Source: an uncultured Erythrobacter sp.
GTDB lineage: Bacteria > Pseudomonadota > Alphaproteobacteria > Sphingomonadales > Sphingomonadaceae
Assembly: GCA_947498065.1 (NCBI GenBank)
Contig: CANMIS010000001.1
Coordinates: 744,001 to 808,000, forward strand
Direction of reading: 5' to 3'
DNA: 64,000 nt
In this document: positions 44,252 through 54,084 of the stretch, in pieces
Layout: every line of letters begins with the position of its first letter
How positions within the stretch are numbered: position 1 is the stretch's first letter
Program-made: the position numbers and the translations under genes
The notes under the pieces: generated by a model
The model's database searches: none
What the model was told of the DNA's origin: nothing
Seen by the model: the letters and a program-made list of their open reading frames with translations, nothing else

Positions 44252-47200
44252 ATGAAAATTTCGACACAACTCCGGCTTAGCGCCGGCTCCCTCGCCGTCG
44301 GGCTCGCGCTCGCATCGGTGCCGGGACTGGCACAGGACGCTGAGGTTCAGGACACTGAAACCGCAGAAGACGTTGCCGAATCAGCTGAAGAGCCATCAGG
44401 TACAATTATCGTATCTGGTTCGCGTATCGCGCGCCCTAACCTGGACTCAACCGTTCCGGTTACTTCCGTTTCTGCAGATGAAATCATCGACGGCGCAGAC
44501 ATCAGCTTGGGCGATGCTCTGAACGATCTGCCTTCGCTCCGCTCGACATTCTCGCAAGCCAACTCAAACCGTTTTATCGGTACATCTGGCTTGAACCTGC
44601 TTGACCTCCGTGGTCTCGGCACAAACCGGACCCTGGTTTTGATCAACGGCCGCCGCCAAGTTGGTGCGCTTCCAGGCGACTTCCGCATCGACGTTAACAC
44701 CATCCCGTTCGAACTGCTCGAGCGCGTGGACGTGGTAACCGGCGGTAACTCGGCGATCTATGGTTCAGAAGCTGTTGCCGGTGTTGTAAACTTCATCCTA
44801 CGTGAAGATTACGAAGGCATTTCCGTCACTGGTCAAAGCTCGATCACTGGCCGCGGTGACCGCGATCAACAGTTCCTCGCTGTAACAGCAGGTACCAACT
44901 TCGCTGACGGCCGCGGTAACATCGCCGTTTCCGGCGAATACGCACGCGCCGACGCACTGTTTAACAGTCAGCGCGATTTCCAAACGGGCGCCTTCTCTGG
45001 TCGTCGCCAGTTCAACCGCACATCTGTGGGCGTAGGTCCAAACACCTTCACCTTCTTCAATGGCGGAATTCGCAACGGTAACATCTCGGATGGTACGAAC
45101 ATCCTGGGTCTGTCGTGTAATACGACCACTCCGGCCCTTGAAGCAGCGACTTGTGCTACCGACCGCAACGGCGACGTCTTTAGCCCAGCTGGTGCGCGTG
45201 AAGAAGCGCTCTACGTCTTCAACTCAGCTGGTCGCCTTGTCCGCAACCAACCTGACCTCGACTTCCGCCGCGCTGGCAGCAACAACACCCTTGGCGGTGT
45301 TGGCTCCACTTTGCGTAATACCGGTCAGCTTGCACCGGGCCTTGATCGCTACACAGTGAACGCATTGGCTCGTTACGAGTTCTCACCTGCGTTTGAAGTG
45401 TTCCTCGAAGCGAAATACCAGTCGCTGGAAGCTCTTCAAGAAGGTCAGCCGACCTTCCGCTTCTTCGATGAAGTTATCACCTTCGACAACGCGTTCCTGA
45501 ACCCAGCAGACGCGGCTTTCATTCAAAACACACTGCAACCAGCCTTCACCGGCGGCACTGGGTTCTTCTACTCGCGCTTCAACGTCGACCTTGGCGGTCG
45601 TTCGGAGATCAACGAGCGTGAAATGTACCGCATCGCTGGCGGTGTACGCGGCGATTACAACGATGATTGGTACTATGAGATTGCTGCGTCTTACAGCCGT
45701 CTTGATACGTTCCTGACATCACGCAACCAAATCATCGAACAAAACTTCAGCAATGCTGTTGATGCTGTGTTTGATGGTGCTGGCAATATCGCATGCCGCA
45801 TCAACACCGATGCGGACACCACAAACGATGACGCGGCTTGTGTTCCACTGAACATTTTCGGTTCAGGCAGCCCAAGCCAAGCAGCGATCGACTATGTTGC
45901 CTTCGACTCCACTCGTGACGAGAACGCAGAACAATTCGTTATCACTGCGTTCACCAGCGGCGACCTGTCTAGCTTGTTTGAGCTGCCAGGTGGTCCAATC
46001 GCATTTTCTGTTGGTGCAGAATATCGTGAAGAGAGCTCATTCTCTGACTTCGATGATCTGACCCAATCGGGTGCGACGTTCCTGAACATCATCCCAACCT
46101 TCGATCCACCAAAATTCACTGAGAAGAGTGTATTCGGCGAAGTCCGTATCCCGCTCTTGGCGGACATTCCGTTCATCAATGAGTTTACGATCGAAGGTGC
46201 TGCGCGTTATTCTGATTACAATACCGCGGCCGACAAGATCTTCACTTGGAACGCTGGTGCCGTTTGGTCGCCTATCGAAGATCTCCGCATTCGCGGTAAC
46301 TTCTCGAAGTCGATCCGGGTTCCAAACCCAAGCGATCTGTTCTCGCCTCCGTCACAGAACTTCGCGTTCCTGGCTGACCCATGCGACACTCAGAACATCA
46401 ACACCGCGGGTCCAAACCGTGTTGCTAACTGTACCGCGATTGGTCTCCCACCAGGTGCTAACTTCGTGAACGTTGATGCTCGGGCTGCTTCACTTCCATT
46501 CCTGACGGGCGGTAACCCGCTCCTCGCGGAAGAAGAATCAGAAAGCTACACGATTGGCATGGTCTATGAACCTGAGTTTGTACCAGGCTTCGCAATGACG
46601 ATCGATTACTACAACATCAACATCACGAACGTGATTGCTGCTGTTGGCGCTCAGCAAGTACTCGATAACTGCTTCGACGCTGATCCGGGCAACTTCCCGA
46701 ACAACGCGTTCTGCCCATCGATCAACCCACGTGATCCAGCGACGAACTTCTTCGCTGATCCAGTGCTGGTTGGTGGCTCTTTCAACTTCGCTGCTCTCGA
46801 AACCGAGGGCATCGATATGGACTTCCGCTACAGCACAACGTTCGAGAACGACAATCGCCTGTCGCTGCGTCTGCTTGGTACTTATGTTCTGCGCAACGTA
46901 TCATTCCTCGACATTGCCAATCCGGATGTTCCAGACCGTATTCAAAGCGAATTGGGTGATCCAACCTTCGCTGCGAACTTCTCGGTCGACTATGCATTCA
47001 GCGATTTCTCAATCAACTACGACCTTCGTTATGTTGGCCGTCAGCTGATCCAGGAATTCGAAGATGAGTTCGCGTTCAACGGCAACCCACCAAACAACCC
47101 ACTTTCTCGTGGTCAACGCTACTACGGTGACGTTTTCTACCAAGATGTTCGGGTTGAATGGGATGTCGAAGAGAAGGCCACATTCTTCGCTGGTGTCGAC

Positions 47201-47314
47201 AACCTGCTTGATGAACTTCCACCGCTTGGCTTGACCGGCGCTGGCGGCGGCTCAGGCGTGTTCGATAACTTTGGTCGTACGTTCTACGCAGGCTTCCGCC
47301 TCGACCTCGACTAA
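44252..47314 (+). CDS. TonB-dependent receptor 2 (paralogue of receptor 1)
   Basis: A 1,020-residue receptor with the same layout: signal peptide (MKISTQLRLSAGSLAV, ending GLAQD), IIVSGSRIARPN TonB-box region, plug with LDLRGLGTNRTLVLINGRR and IYGSEAVAGVVNFILREDYEG, and a barrel that ends in TFYAGFRLDLD. Several extracellular loops carry Cys pairs and acidic Asn/Asp stretches (for example NTDADTTNDDAAC). Receptor 1 and 2 share leader and signal peptide, so they probably arose by duplication with their 5' region. Codon use again suggests high expression. Confidence 0.93.
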   Translation: MKISTQLRLSAGSLAVGLALASVPGLAQDAEVQDTETAEDVAESAEEPSGTIIVSGSRIARPNLDSTVPVTSVSADEIIDGADISLGDALNDLPSLRSTFSQANSNRFIGTSGLNLLDLRGLGTNRTLVLINGRRQVGALPGDFRIDVNTIPFELLERVDVVTGGNSAIYGSEAVAGVVNFILREDYEGISVTGQSSITGRGDRDQQFLAVTAGTNFADGRGNIAVSGEYARADALFNSQRDFQTGAFSGRRQFNRTSVGVGPNTFTFFNGGIRNGNISDGTNILGLSCNTTTPALEAATCATDRNGDVFSPAGAREEALYVFNSAGRLVRNQPDLDFRRAGSNNTLGGVGSTLRNTGQLAPGLDRYTVNALARYEFSPAFEVFLEAKYQSLEALQEGQPTFRFFDEVITFDNAFLNPADAAFIQNTLQPAFTGGTGFFYSRFNVDLGGRSEINEREMYRIAGGVRGDYNDDWYYEIAASYSRLDTFLTSRNQIIEQNFSNAVDAVFDGAGNIACRINTDADTTNDDAACVPLNIFGSGSPSQAAIDYVAFDSTRDENAEQFVITAFTSGDLSSLFELPGGPIAFSVGAEYREESSFSDFDDLTQSGATFLNIIPTFDPPKFTEKSVFGEVRIPLLADIPFINEFTIEGAARYSDYNTAADKIFTWNAGAVWSPIEDLRIRGNFSKSIRVPNPSDLFSPPSQNFAFLADPCDTQNINTAGPNRVANCTAIGLPPGANFVNVDARAASLPFLTGGNPLLAEEESESYTIGMVYEPEFVPGFAMTIDYYNINITNVIAAVGAQQVLDNCFDADPGNFPNNAFCPSINPRDPATNFFADPVLVGGSFNFAALETEGIDMDFRYSTTFENDNRLSLRLLGTYVLRNVSFLDIANPDVPDRIQSELGDPTFAANFSVDYAFSDFSINYDLRYVGRQLIQEFEDEFAFNGNPPNNPLSRGQRYYGDVFYQDVRVEWDVEEKATFFAGVDNLLDELPPLGLTGAGGGSGVFDNFGRTFYAGFRLDLD

Positions 47315-47334
47315 GTAAAACCAAGCACGAAAAG

Positions 47335-47363
47335 AAAGGGCCCCGGGAAACCGGGGCCCTTTT
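47335..47363 (+). terminator. Strong intrinsic terminator of TonB receptor 2
   Basis: A 12-bp stem (47335-47346 / 47351-47362) closed by a GAAA tetraloop and followed by a short T run. Confidence 0.92.
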
Positions 47364-47476
47364 GCTATTTGGGGCGATGATGTTGGTGCTTGTCGAGGGC
47401 GCCTTTAGAATTCGGCTTCAGCGGACAACTCCAGATCGCGTCCGAGTCTGCTCGCCAGAGCGCCCCGAACTGCCTC

Positions 47477-50056
47477 CTAGCTCTCAACATCCATCTTCAG
47501 CTCACCGTCGCCTTCGTCGATCTTCACCGTGGAGCCATCGGGCACGCCGCCTTCCAGCAGCTTCTCTGCCAGCGGATCCTGCAAATAACGCTGCACCGCG
47601 CGTTTTAGTGGCCGTGCGCCGTAGACGGGGTCATAGCCCACCCGGCCCAGCCAGCGCAGCGCCGCTTCGGTCAGGTCGAGCTCAATCTTGCGGTCCTTCA
47701 GCAGCTTTTGCACGCGCTTCACCTGGATCGCGACGATCGGTGCCATGTGCTCCATCGCCAGGCGGTGGAACAGGATGATCTCATCTAGGCGGTTGAGGAA
47801 TTCTGGGCGGAAATGCCCGCGCACCACATCCATCACCTCATTCTCGACATCGGCGACCTTGCCGTCATCAGGTAGGTTGGAGAGGAATTGACTGCCAAGG
47901 TTTGAGGTCAGGATGATCAGCGTGTTCGCAAAATCGACCACGCGGCCCTGTCCATCGGTCAGGCGGCCATCGTCGAGCACTTGCAGCAGCACGTTAAAGA
48001 CGTCGGTGTGGGCTTTCTCGACCTCGTCGAACAGCACCACCTGATAGGGCCTGCGCCGCACCGCCTCGGTCAGCACCCCGCCTTCATCATAGCCGACATA
48101 GCCGGGAGGCGCGCCGATCAGCCGAGCGACGGAATGCTTCTCCATAAATTCACTCATATCAATGCGGACCAGCGCTTGGTCATCATCGAACAGGAATTCA
48201 GCCAGCGCCTTGGTAAGCTCGGTCTTGCCGACGCCGGTTGGGCCGAGGAACAGGAATGAACCAAGCGGGCGGCCCGGGTCTTGCAGGCCAGCGCGCGCGC
48301 GGCGCACAGCCTTGGAGACGGCGACAATCGCATCGGACTGGCCGATCACGCGCTTGCCGATGATCTCTTCCATCTGCAGCAGCTTATCGCGCTCGCCCTC
48401 CATCATCCGCTCCATCGGGATGCCGGTCCAGCGGGCAACGACGCCTGCGATGTCCTCTTCGGTCACCTCTTCGCGCAGCAGCGCGTCTTCATTGAGGTCT
48501 TCGGCCTCTTCCAGGCGCTTTTCCAGCTCCGGGATCTTGCCGTAAGAAAGCTCACCTGCCTTGGCGAGGTCGCCAACCCGCTGGGCCTGCTCTAGTTCCA
48601 GACGGGCTGCATCGAGTTCTTCCTTGATCTTGCCCTCGGCCTGGATCTTGTCGCGCTCATTCTGCCAGCGTGTGGTGAGCTCAGCGCTTTCCTGCTCCAG
48701 ATTGGCCAGCTCTTCACGCAGAGCGACTAGGCGGTCTTTGGAATTGGCGTCGCCTTCTTTTTCAAGCGCGCTTTCCTCGATCTTGAGCTGAATGATCCGG
48801 CGATCAAGCTCGTCGATCTCCTCCGGCTTGCTCTCCACCTCCATGCGGATGCGGCTCGCGGCCTCATCCATCAGGTCGATCGCCTTGTCGGGCAGGAAAC
48901 GGTTCTGGATATAGCGGTTCGACAGCTGCGCCGAGGCAACCAGAGCGCCATCGGTGATCCGCACGCCGTGGTGCAGCTCATATTTCTCTTTCAGCCCGCG
49001 CAGGATGCTGATCGTGTCCTCAACGCTTGGCTCATCGATATAGACCATCTGAAAGCGCCGCTGCAGCGCCGGGTCTTTCTCGACGTATTTTTGATACTCA
49101 TCAAGCGTAGTCGCACCGATACAGTGCAGCTCACCGCGCGATAGGGCCGGTTTTAAGAGGTTTGAGGCATCCATGCTGCCTTCGCTCGCCCCTGCGCCGA
49201 TCAGAGTGTGCATTTCGTCAATGAACAGGATGATCTGGCCATCGGCGTTCTTCACTTCATCGAGCACGGATTTCAGCCGCTCCTCAAACTCTCCGCGATA
49301 TTTCGCGCCCGCAATCAGCGAGCCCATATCGAGCGACATCAGCGTACGGCCCTTCAGACTGTCAGGCACATCACCATTGGCAATGCGCAGCGCGAGGCCT
49401 TCTGCAATCGCGGTCTTACCCGTGCCGGGCTCGCCAATCAGCGCAGGGTTGTTCTTTGTCCGCCGCGCCAGGATCTGGATCGTTCGGCGAATTTCTTCGT
49501 CCCGTCCGATCACTGGATCAAGTTTGCCGTCGCGCGCCGCCTGCGTCAGATCGCGGGCGAATTTCTCCATTGCGTCGTAAGAGCTTTCCGCATTCGCGCT
49601 GTCGGCTTTGCGTCCGCCGCGCAGCTGATCAATGGCGGAATTGAGGCTCTGCGGGGTTACGCTAGCCGCTTTCATCGCCTCGCCAGCGGCGCCCGGTGCG
49701 AGTGACAGAGCGACCAGCAGCATTTCGACCGTCACATAGCTATCGCCAGCCTTCTCCGCGATCTGCTCCGCATTATCGAGCACGCGGACAGTGTCATTGT
49801 CCAGGCCCGGGGTCTGCTGAGCGCCGCCGCCGGTCACAACTGGGATCTTGCCCAGCCCTTCGTCGACCTTGCTGACCGCCAGGCCAGCCTCGCCGCCGGC
49901 GCGCTGGATCAATCCGGCCGCCATGCCTTCTTCGTCTTCGAGCAGCGCCTTCAGCAAGTGCAGCGGCGTAATTCGCTGGTGGTTCATGCGGATCGCAACA
50001 GTCTGCGCGCTTTGCAAAAAGCCCTTGGCCCGGTCGGTGAATTTTTCGAGATTCAT
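47477..50056 (-). CDS. clpB: ATP-dependent chaperone ClpB
   Basis: Hsp100 disaggregase that reactivates aggregated proteins together with DnaK. It has an N-domain (1-145), first AAA domain with Walker A GEPGTGKT at 208-215 and the Walker [11 protein letters not shown], the long M-domain coiled coil (about 405-520) and the second AAA domain with GPTGVGKT near 605 and a final D2 small domain. Length is 859 residues, typical for ClpB. I chose ATG 50056, preceded by GAGGGG; the frame extends to 50089. A heat-shock-type promoter lies upstream. Confidence 0.97.
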   Translation of the reverse strand: MNLEKFTDRAKGFLQSAQTVAIRMNHQRITPLHLLKALLEDEEGMAAGLIQRAGGEAGLAVSKVDEGLGKIPVVTGGGAQQTPGLDNDTVRVLDNAEQIAEKAGDSYVTVEMLLVALSLAPGAAGEAMKAASVTPQSLNSAIDQLRGGRKADSANAESSYDAMEKFARDLTQAARDGKLDPVIGRDEEIRRTIQILARRTKNNPALIGEPGTGKTAIAEGLALRIANGDVPDSLKGRTLMSLDMGSLIAGAKYRGEFEERLKSVLDEVKNADGQIILFIDEMHTLIGAGASEGSMDASNLLKPALSRGELHCIGATTLDEYQKYVEKDPALQRRFQMVYIDEPSVEDTISILRGLKEKYELHHGVRITDGALVASAQLSNRYIQNRFLPDKAIDLMDEAASRIRMEVESKPEEIDELDRRIIQLKIEESALEKEGDANSKDRLVALREELANLEQESAELTTRWQNERDKIQAEGKIKEELDAARLELEQAQRVGDLAKAGELSYGKIPELEKRLEEAEDLNEDALLREEVTEEDIAGVVARWTGIPMERMMEGERDKLLQMEEIIGKRVIGQSDAIVAVSKAVRRARAGLQDPGRPLGSFLFLGPTGVGKTELTKALAEFLFDDDQALVRIDMSEFMEKHSVARLIGAPPGYVGYDEGGVLTEAVRRRPYQVVLFDEVEKAHTDVFNVLLQVLDDGRLTDGQGRVVDFANTLIILTSNLGSQFLSNLPDDGKVADVENEVMDVVRGHFRPEFLNRLDEIILFHRLAMEHMAPIVAIQVKRVQKLLKDRKIELDLTEAALRWLGRVGYDPVYGARPLKRAVQRYLQDPLAEKLLEGGVPDGSTVKIDEGDGELKMDVES

Positions 50057-50107
50057 AAAAGACCCCTCATTCAAAATGGCTACCCTCAAAAGAGGTGTGT
50101 TACTCGC

Positions 50108-50135
50108 ATATAGGGGTTAGCCTAATTGTTGCGAG
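50108..50135 (-). promoter_or_regulatory. Heat-shock (sigma-32 type) promoter candidate for clpB
   Basis: On the minus strand CTCG (50132-50135), a 17-base spacer and CCTATAT (50108-50114) match the alphaproteobacterial RpoH pattern CTTG-N17/18-CYTATNT with one mismatch, about 50 bases upstream of the clpB start. Confidence 0.6.
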
Positions 50136-50183
50136 GGGGGCAGCGGAAATTTCAGCCGATTTCAGACGCCGGCCAGCGGCAAA

Positions 50184-51629
50184 TCAGGAGGCTGAAATGC
50201 CCTCAAGACCGGGCACCATGATCGTGCGAACCCCGCCAAAATCCTCGCGCACGACGATCACGCCCTGCTTTTCCAGATGATCGAGCAAGCGCCGGATACG
50301 GCCAGGAGAGCTGGTGCCATAGGCGCGCGCCAGCGCATCCTCATCGACCTCGGTTTCGCCCGCATGGGCGGCGCTGGCAATGACCAGCCACGGGGCGAGC
50401 AAGTCTTCCTCAACCTGCCCTGCCAGTTGCAGGATACGCGCGCGGGTCACTTCGTCCAGATCATCCAACCGCGCGCCTGCGATTGCGAAATCGCGGCGGA
50501 ACACCTGCATATCAGGCATGGGGCCGATAATCCGCTCTCGGCGGCAGCGGGCGAGGAATGATTGATATTGTGAGCTGGCCGATTGAAACGCTGCGTCCTC
50601 AGACCCTGCGAGCTCTTTGATGATCGCCGCGATCCGCTCCTGAACATCGGTCTGCGGCGCAGCGTCCGCTGCGCCTGCGGGCGCTTCCTCTCTGCGGGCA
50701 ATGCTCTGCTCGACCGCCTCAATCGGCGGAGCGGGCGGTGGAGGCGGCGCCGGATTGGCTTTGGCAGCCTCTGCGGCCAGATCCTGCGTCAGCAGCGCCT
50801 CCATATCGGCGGGCCCCTGCGCAGGCATTGGCATCAATCCGCCGACATCGTCTTTCTTGCCTGATCTCACCGGACCGATCTTTACCGCGACCGGACGCCG
50901 GCTGATCGCGGGGCCGAGCGCCAGGAAATAGCCGCGCTCCAGTTCGCGAATGCGCTCGGCCTGTCTGCGCTCCATGCCAAGCAGATCGGCGGCGCGCACC
51001 ATGTCGATATCGAGGAAGGTCCGCCCCATCAGAAAGTTGGAGGCTTCCGCCGCGACGTTTTTCGCCAGCTTCGCCAGACGCTGCGTCGCCACTACGCCAG
51101 CGAGGCCGCGTTTGCGCCCGCGGCACATCAAATTGGTCATCGCGCCCAAAGTCATCCGGCGCGTATCCTCGGCGATCTCCCCCGCGACTGAGGGCGCAAA
51201 CATCTGCGCCTCGTCCACGACCACCAAAGCAGGAAACCAATGTTCGCGCGGGGCATCGAACAGGGCGGCGATGAATTGCGCGGCGCAGCGGATTTGCTGC
51301 TCAACCTCCAGCCCTTCTAAAGCCAGAACGACGCTGGCGCGATGTTCGCGAATGCGGCGGGCCAGCGCCTCGATCTCGCCAGCAGAATAGGCTGCGGCAT
51401 CGATCACGATGTGGCCAAACTCTTCGGCCAAAGACGTAAAGTCGCCCTCAGGATCGATCACGACCTGCTGCACCATTTGCGAGCTTTCCTCGAGCAAGCG
51501 GCGCAGCAAATGCGACTTTCCGCTGCCCGAATTGCCCTGAACCAGCAGGCGGGTCGCAAGCAATTCTTCTATATCGAACTGCACCGGCGTGCCGGAGGCT
51601 TCGTGGCCGATGGTGATCTGAGCTTTCAC
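50184..51629 (-). CDS. HerA-like ATPase (DUF87 family)
   Basis: A 481-residue P-loop ATPase of the HerA/FtsK superfamily. Walker A is GNSGSGKSH near residues 32-40, Walker B LVVVDEAQMFAP near 135, and there is a further conserved RGRKRGLAGVVATQRLAKL stretch with a sensor-like Gln-Arg. A proline-rich linker (about 295-315) leads to a C-terminal half with winged-helix-like features (SPGRIRRLLDHLEKQGVIV). No NurA or SIR2 partner lies nearby. The start is a GTG at 51629; no ATG is available, and a TTG at 51659 is possible. DNA translocation is inferred from the family. Confidence 0.82.
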   Translation of the reverse strand: MKAQITIGHEASGTPVQFDIEELLATRLLVQGNSGSGKSHLLRRLLEESSQMVQQVVIDPEGDFTSLAEEFGHIVIDAAAYSAGEIEALARRIREHRASVVLALEGLEVEQQIRCAAQFIAALFDAPREHWFPALVVVDEAQMFAPSVAGEIAEDTRRMTLGAMTNLMCRGRKRGLAGVVATQRLAKLAKNVAAEASNFLMGRTFLDIDMVRAADLLGMERRQAERIRELERGYFLALGPAISRRPVAVKIGPVRSGKKDDVGGLMPMPAQGPADMEALLTQDLAAEAAKANPAPPPPPAPPIEAVEQSIARREEAPAGAADAAPQTDVQERIAAIIKELAGSEDAAFQSASSQYQSFLARCRRERIIGPMPDMQVFRRDFAIAGARLDDLDEVTRARILQLAGQVEEDLLAPWLVIASAAHAGETEVDEDALARAYGTSSPGRIRRLLDHLEKQGVIVVREDFGGVRTIMVPGLEGISAS

Positions 51630-51761
51630 AAAAACCTGCGTAGCGAGCCGAATCCGCAAAGCGGAAGGGCCAGCGCCCTCCTAATCCCCAATCCCCTTCG
51701 CACGCGGTGCCCCTTCACCAGCGCAGAATTGCGCGCTAGCAAGGCATTAAGAGGAGAGTTT

Positions 51762-53996
51762 ATGCGTAAATGGATTGCGCGGGCCGGGTTTACCGTGCTC
51801 GCACTGGCTTTTGTCGTCGTGGTCGGTCTGATGACGTGGGAGCCGTTTTTTGCCTACACCGCTGAGGCTCCGGACAAGAAGCAATACAGCGCCGAGATCA
51901 TTCGCGATGAATTTGGCGTGCCCAAGATTTACGGCAAGACCGATGCCGATGTCGCCTATGGTGTGGCGATTGCCCAGGCGGAAGATGACTTCTTCACGCT
52001 GCAGGATGTCGCGGCAATGTCACGCGGGCGCTACGGCGCGATTGCCGGCGAGGAAGGTGCGCAGTTCGACTTTGCGTATCACCTGCTCGATGCGCGCGGC
52101 ACGGCGGACCGGCATTATGACGCCCTGCCAGCGGACACTCGCGCGCTGTTTGATGCCTATGCCACCGGTCTCAACCAATATGCGGCGGAGAATCCGGACG
52201 AGTTGAAACTTGCAAACCTCTTCCCGATGAACGGCAAAGATGTGGCCGCCGGATTTGCCCTGCGCCAGCCGTTTTTCTTTGGGCTAAGCAATGTGATCGG
52301 ACCGCTGGTGGCAGGCGATGAGCTGCGCCGAGAGTTTGGCCCGGATATTCCGGGCTTCCCGCGCGCTGTCCTCCCAAGCAATGATGCGCCTGGAGAAGCT
52401 GCGGATGAGAGCGAACAAGCCTCTTACCGCCCGCACCCCTTGCTCGCCGCGGGCGATGATGCGGGATTGCTGGGGTCGAACGCCTTTGCCGTAACGCCGG
52501 AAAAATCGGGCGGGCCGACGACGCTGATTTCCAATTCGCACCAGCCGCTGCGCGGCGGGGTCGCGTGGTACGAGCTGACAGTCGAGAGCGAGGAAGGCTG
52601 GCATTTCACTGGGGCAAACTTTCCCGGATCCCCCTTCCCCTTCCTCGGTCACAACCGCCACCTAGGCTGGACCAATACGGTCAACCGCCCGGATATGACG
52701 GATGTCTATGAGCTAACCTTGGATGAGAGCGGCACGCGCTATGAGCTCGACGGCGAATGGCGCGATCTGGAAAGCAAGACCGTGACGCTGCCGGTGAAGC
52801 TCGGCCCGATCACCCTGCCAGTGCGCCGCACCGTGCATCGCAGCGTCCACGGGCCGGTCATCATCAATGACAAGGGTGCGTTCGCGATCCGTTACGGCGC
52901 AATGGACAGCCTCGATCAGCTCGATGCCTATTACCGCCTCAACAAGGCGTCGAACCTGGAGGAATGGCAGACGCAGATGGCGCGGATGGACATTCCCAGC
53001 ACCAATTTCATCTATGCCGATAAGGCGGGCAACATCGCTTACGTCTACAATGCGGCGATCCCGGACCGGCCACAGCTGGAAGAGGTGCAGGCCAATTGGC
53101 GCGGCGTGCTGCCCGGCAATCGCAGCGACCTGATCTGGGAGGGAGCGGTCAGCTATGAAGAGCTGCCTAAGCTGATCAATCCGGCGAGCGGGTGGCTCTA
53201 TAACTCGAACAACGAGCCCTTCACGGCGGCGGGCGCTGGCAGCGACCTCGACCCGGCGGATTTCTCACCCGTGCTCGGCATTGAGCGCAAGCAGACCAAT
53301 CGCTCTCGCCGCGCGTGGATGCTCTTGTCTGAGGCGGGCGTGCTGGACCGCGCAAACCTGGAACGGATCAAATATGACGTGACCTATGAGCGCGCGGGCT
53401 ATGTCGCGGATTTGTGGGATGCCGTCGAGGCGCTTGATCCAGCGGGCGACGCTGATCTCGCCGAGGCGCGCGATCTGCTGCTCAGCTGGGACTTCACTGC
53501 TGACAGTGAGGGGCCAGCCGATGCACTCGCCCTGCTGATGATCCGGGAATATATGTCGGCGGAATATCAGAACAAAAACGACGCGCCCGACCCGCGCGAA
53601 TTCCTGCTGGAGAAGCGCGCGCATCTAATGGAGCATTTTGGGCGGATCGATCCGCCCATGTCAGAGCTGCTGCGGCTGCGCCAAGGCGATGTTGACCTGC
53701 CGCTCGATGGCGGGTCCGACACTCTGCGCGCCTCCACCACCTGGCAAGTTGATGAGGACGGCCGATTGTCGCTGGTTCACGGCGACAGCTTTATCCAATG
53801 GGTTGAGTGGCCGACCGATGGCGCGCGAGTATCCTCCCGCTCGATCCAACCGTTTGGCGCGGCCATTTCCCGGCCAGACAGCCCGCATTACACCGATCAG
53901 ATGCAATTGTTCGTCGATCACCAGTTGAAGCCAGTCTATTTCTGGCGCGACGACGTGATCGCCAACGCCGCGCGGCGATATACCGTTAGCAATTGA
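51762..53996 (+). CDS. Ntn-hydrolase acylase (penicillin/acyl-homoserine-lactone acylase family)
   Basis: A 744-residue S45-family acylase. An N-terminal hydrophobic signal or anchor (residues 8-30) is followed by the alpha chain. The expected autocatalytic cleavage is before Ser239 in LLGSNAFAVTPEKSGG, the N-terminal nucleophile of the beta chain. The beta chain contains NSHQPLRGGVAWYEL, SPFPFLGHNRHLGWT and NFIYADKAGNIAYVYNAAIP. The family cleaves amides such as penicillin G, AHLs and aculeacin; the substrate here cannot be told. A GAGGAG Shine-Dalgarno precedes ATG 51762. Confidence 0.9.
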   Translation: MRKWIARAGFTVLALAFVVVVGLMTWEPFFAYTAEAPDKKQYSAEIIRDEFGVPKIYGKTDADVAYGVAIAQAEDDFFTLQDVAAMSRGRYGAIAGEEGAQFDFAYHLLDARGTADRHYDALPADTRALFDAYATGLNQYAAENPDELKLANLFPMNGKDVAAGFALRQPFFFGLSNVIGPLVAGDELRREFGPDIPGFPRAVLPSNDAPGEAADESEQASYRPHPLLAAGDDAGLLGSNAFAVTPEKSGGPTTLISNSHQPLRGGVAWYELTVESEEGWHFTGANFPGSPFPFLGHNRHLGWTNTVNRPDMTDVYELTLDESGTRYELDGEWRDLESKTVTLPVKLGPITLPVRRTVHRSVHGPVIINDKGAFAIRYGAMDSLDQLDAYYRLNKASNLEEWQTQMARMDIPSTNFIYADKAGNIAYVYNAAIPDRPQLEEVQANWRGVLPGNRSDLIWEGAVSYEELPKLINPASGWLYNSNNEPFTAAGAGSDLDPADFSPVLGIERKQTNRSRRAWMLLSEAGVLDRANLERIKYDVTYERAGYVADLWDAVEALDPAGDADLAEARDLLLSWDFTADSEGPADALALLMIREYMSAEYQNKNDAPDPREFLLEKRAHLMEHFGRIDPPMSELLRLRQGDVDLPLDGGSDTLRASTTWQVDEDGRLSLVHGDSFIQWVEWPTDGARVSSRSIQPFGAAISRPDSPHYTDQMQLFVDHQLKPVYFWRDDVIANAARRYTVSN

Positions 53997-54084
53997 GCGC
54001 AATCATGCTTATTTGCTGACTATTCAAAACGATCAGGCCCAAACCATCCGGCCAATTTCAAGCACAGCTTCTTTGGGGACTATT

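Noticed and set aside
44080-44280. 66-codon plus-strand frame before TonB receptor 2
   Set aside because: Its C-terminal part is only the short peptide overlapping the real start; the rest is non-coding leader.
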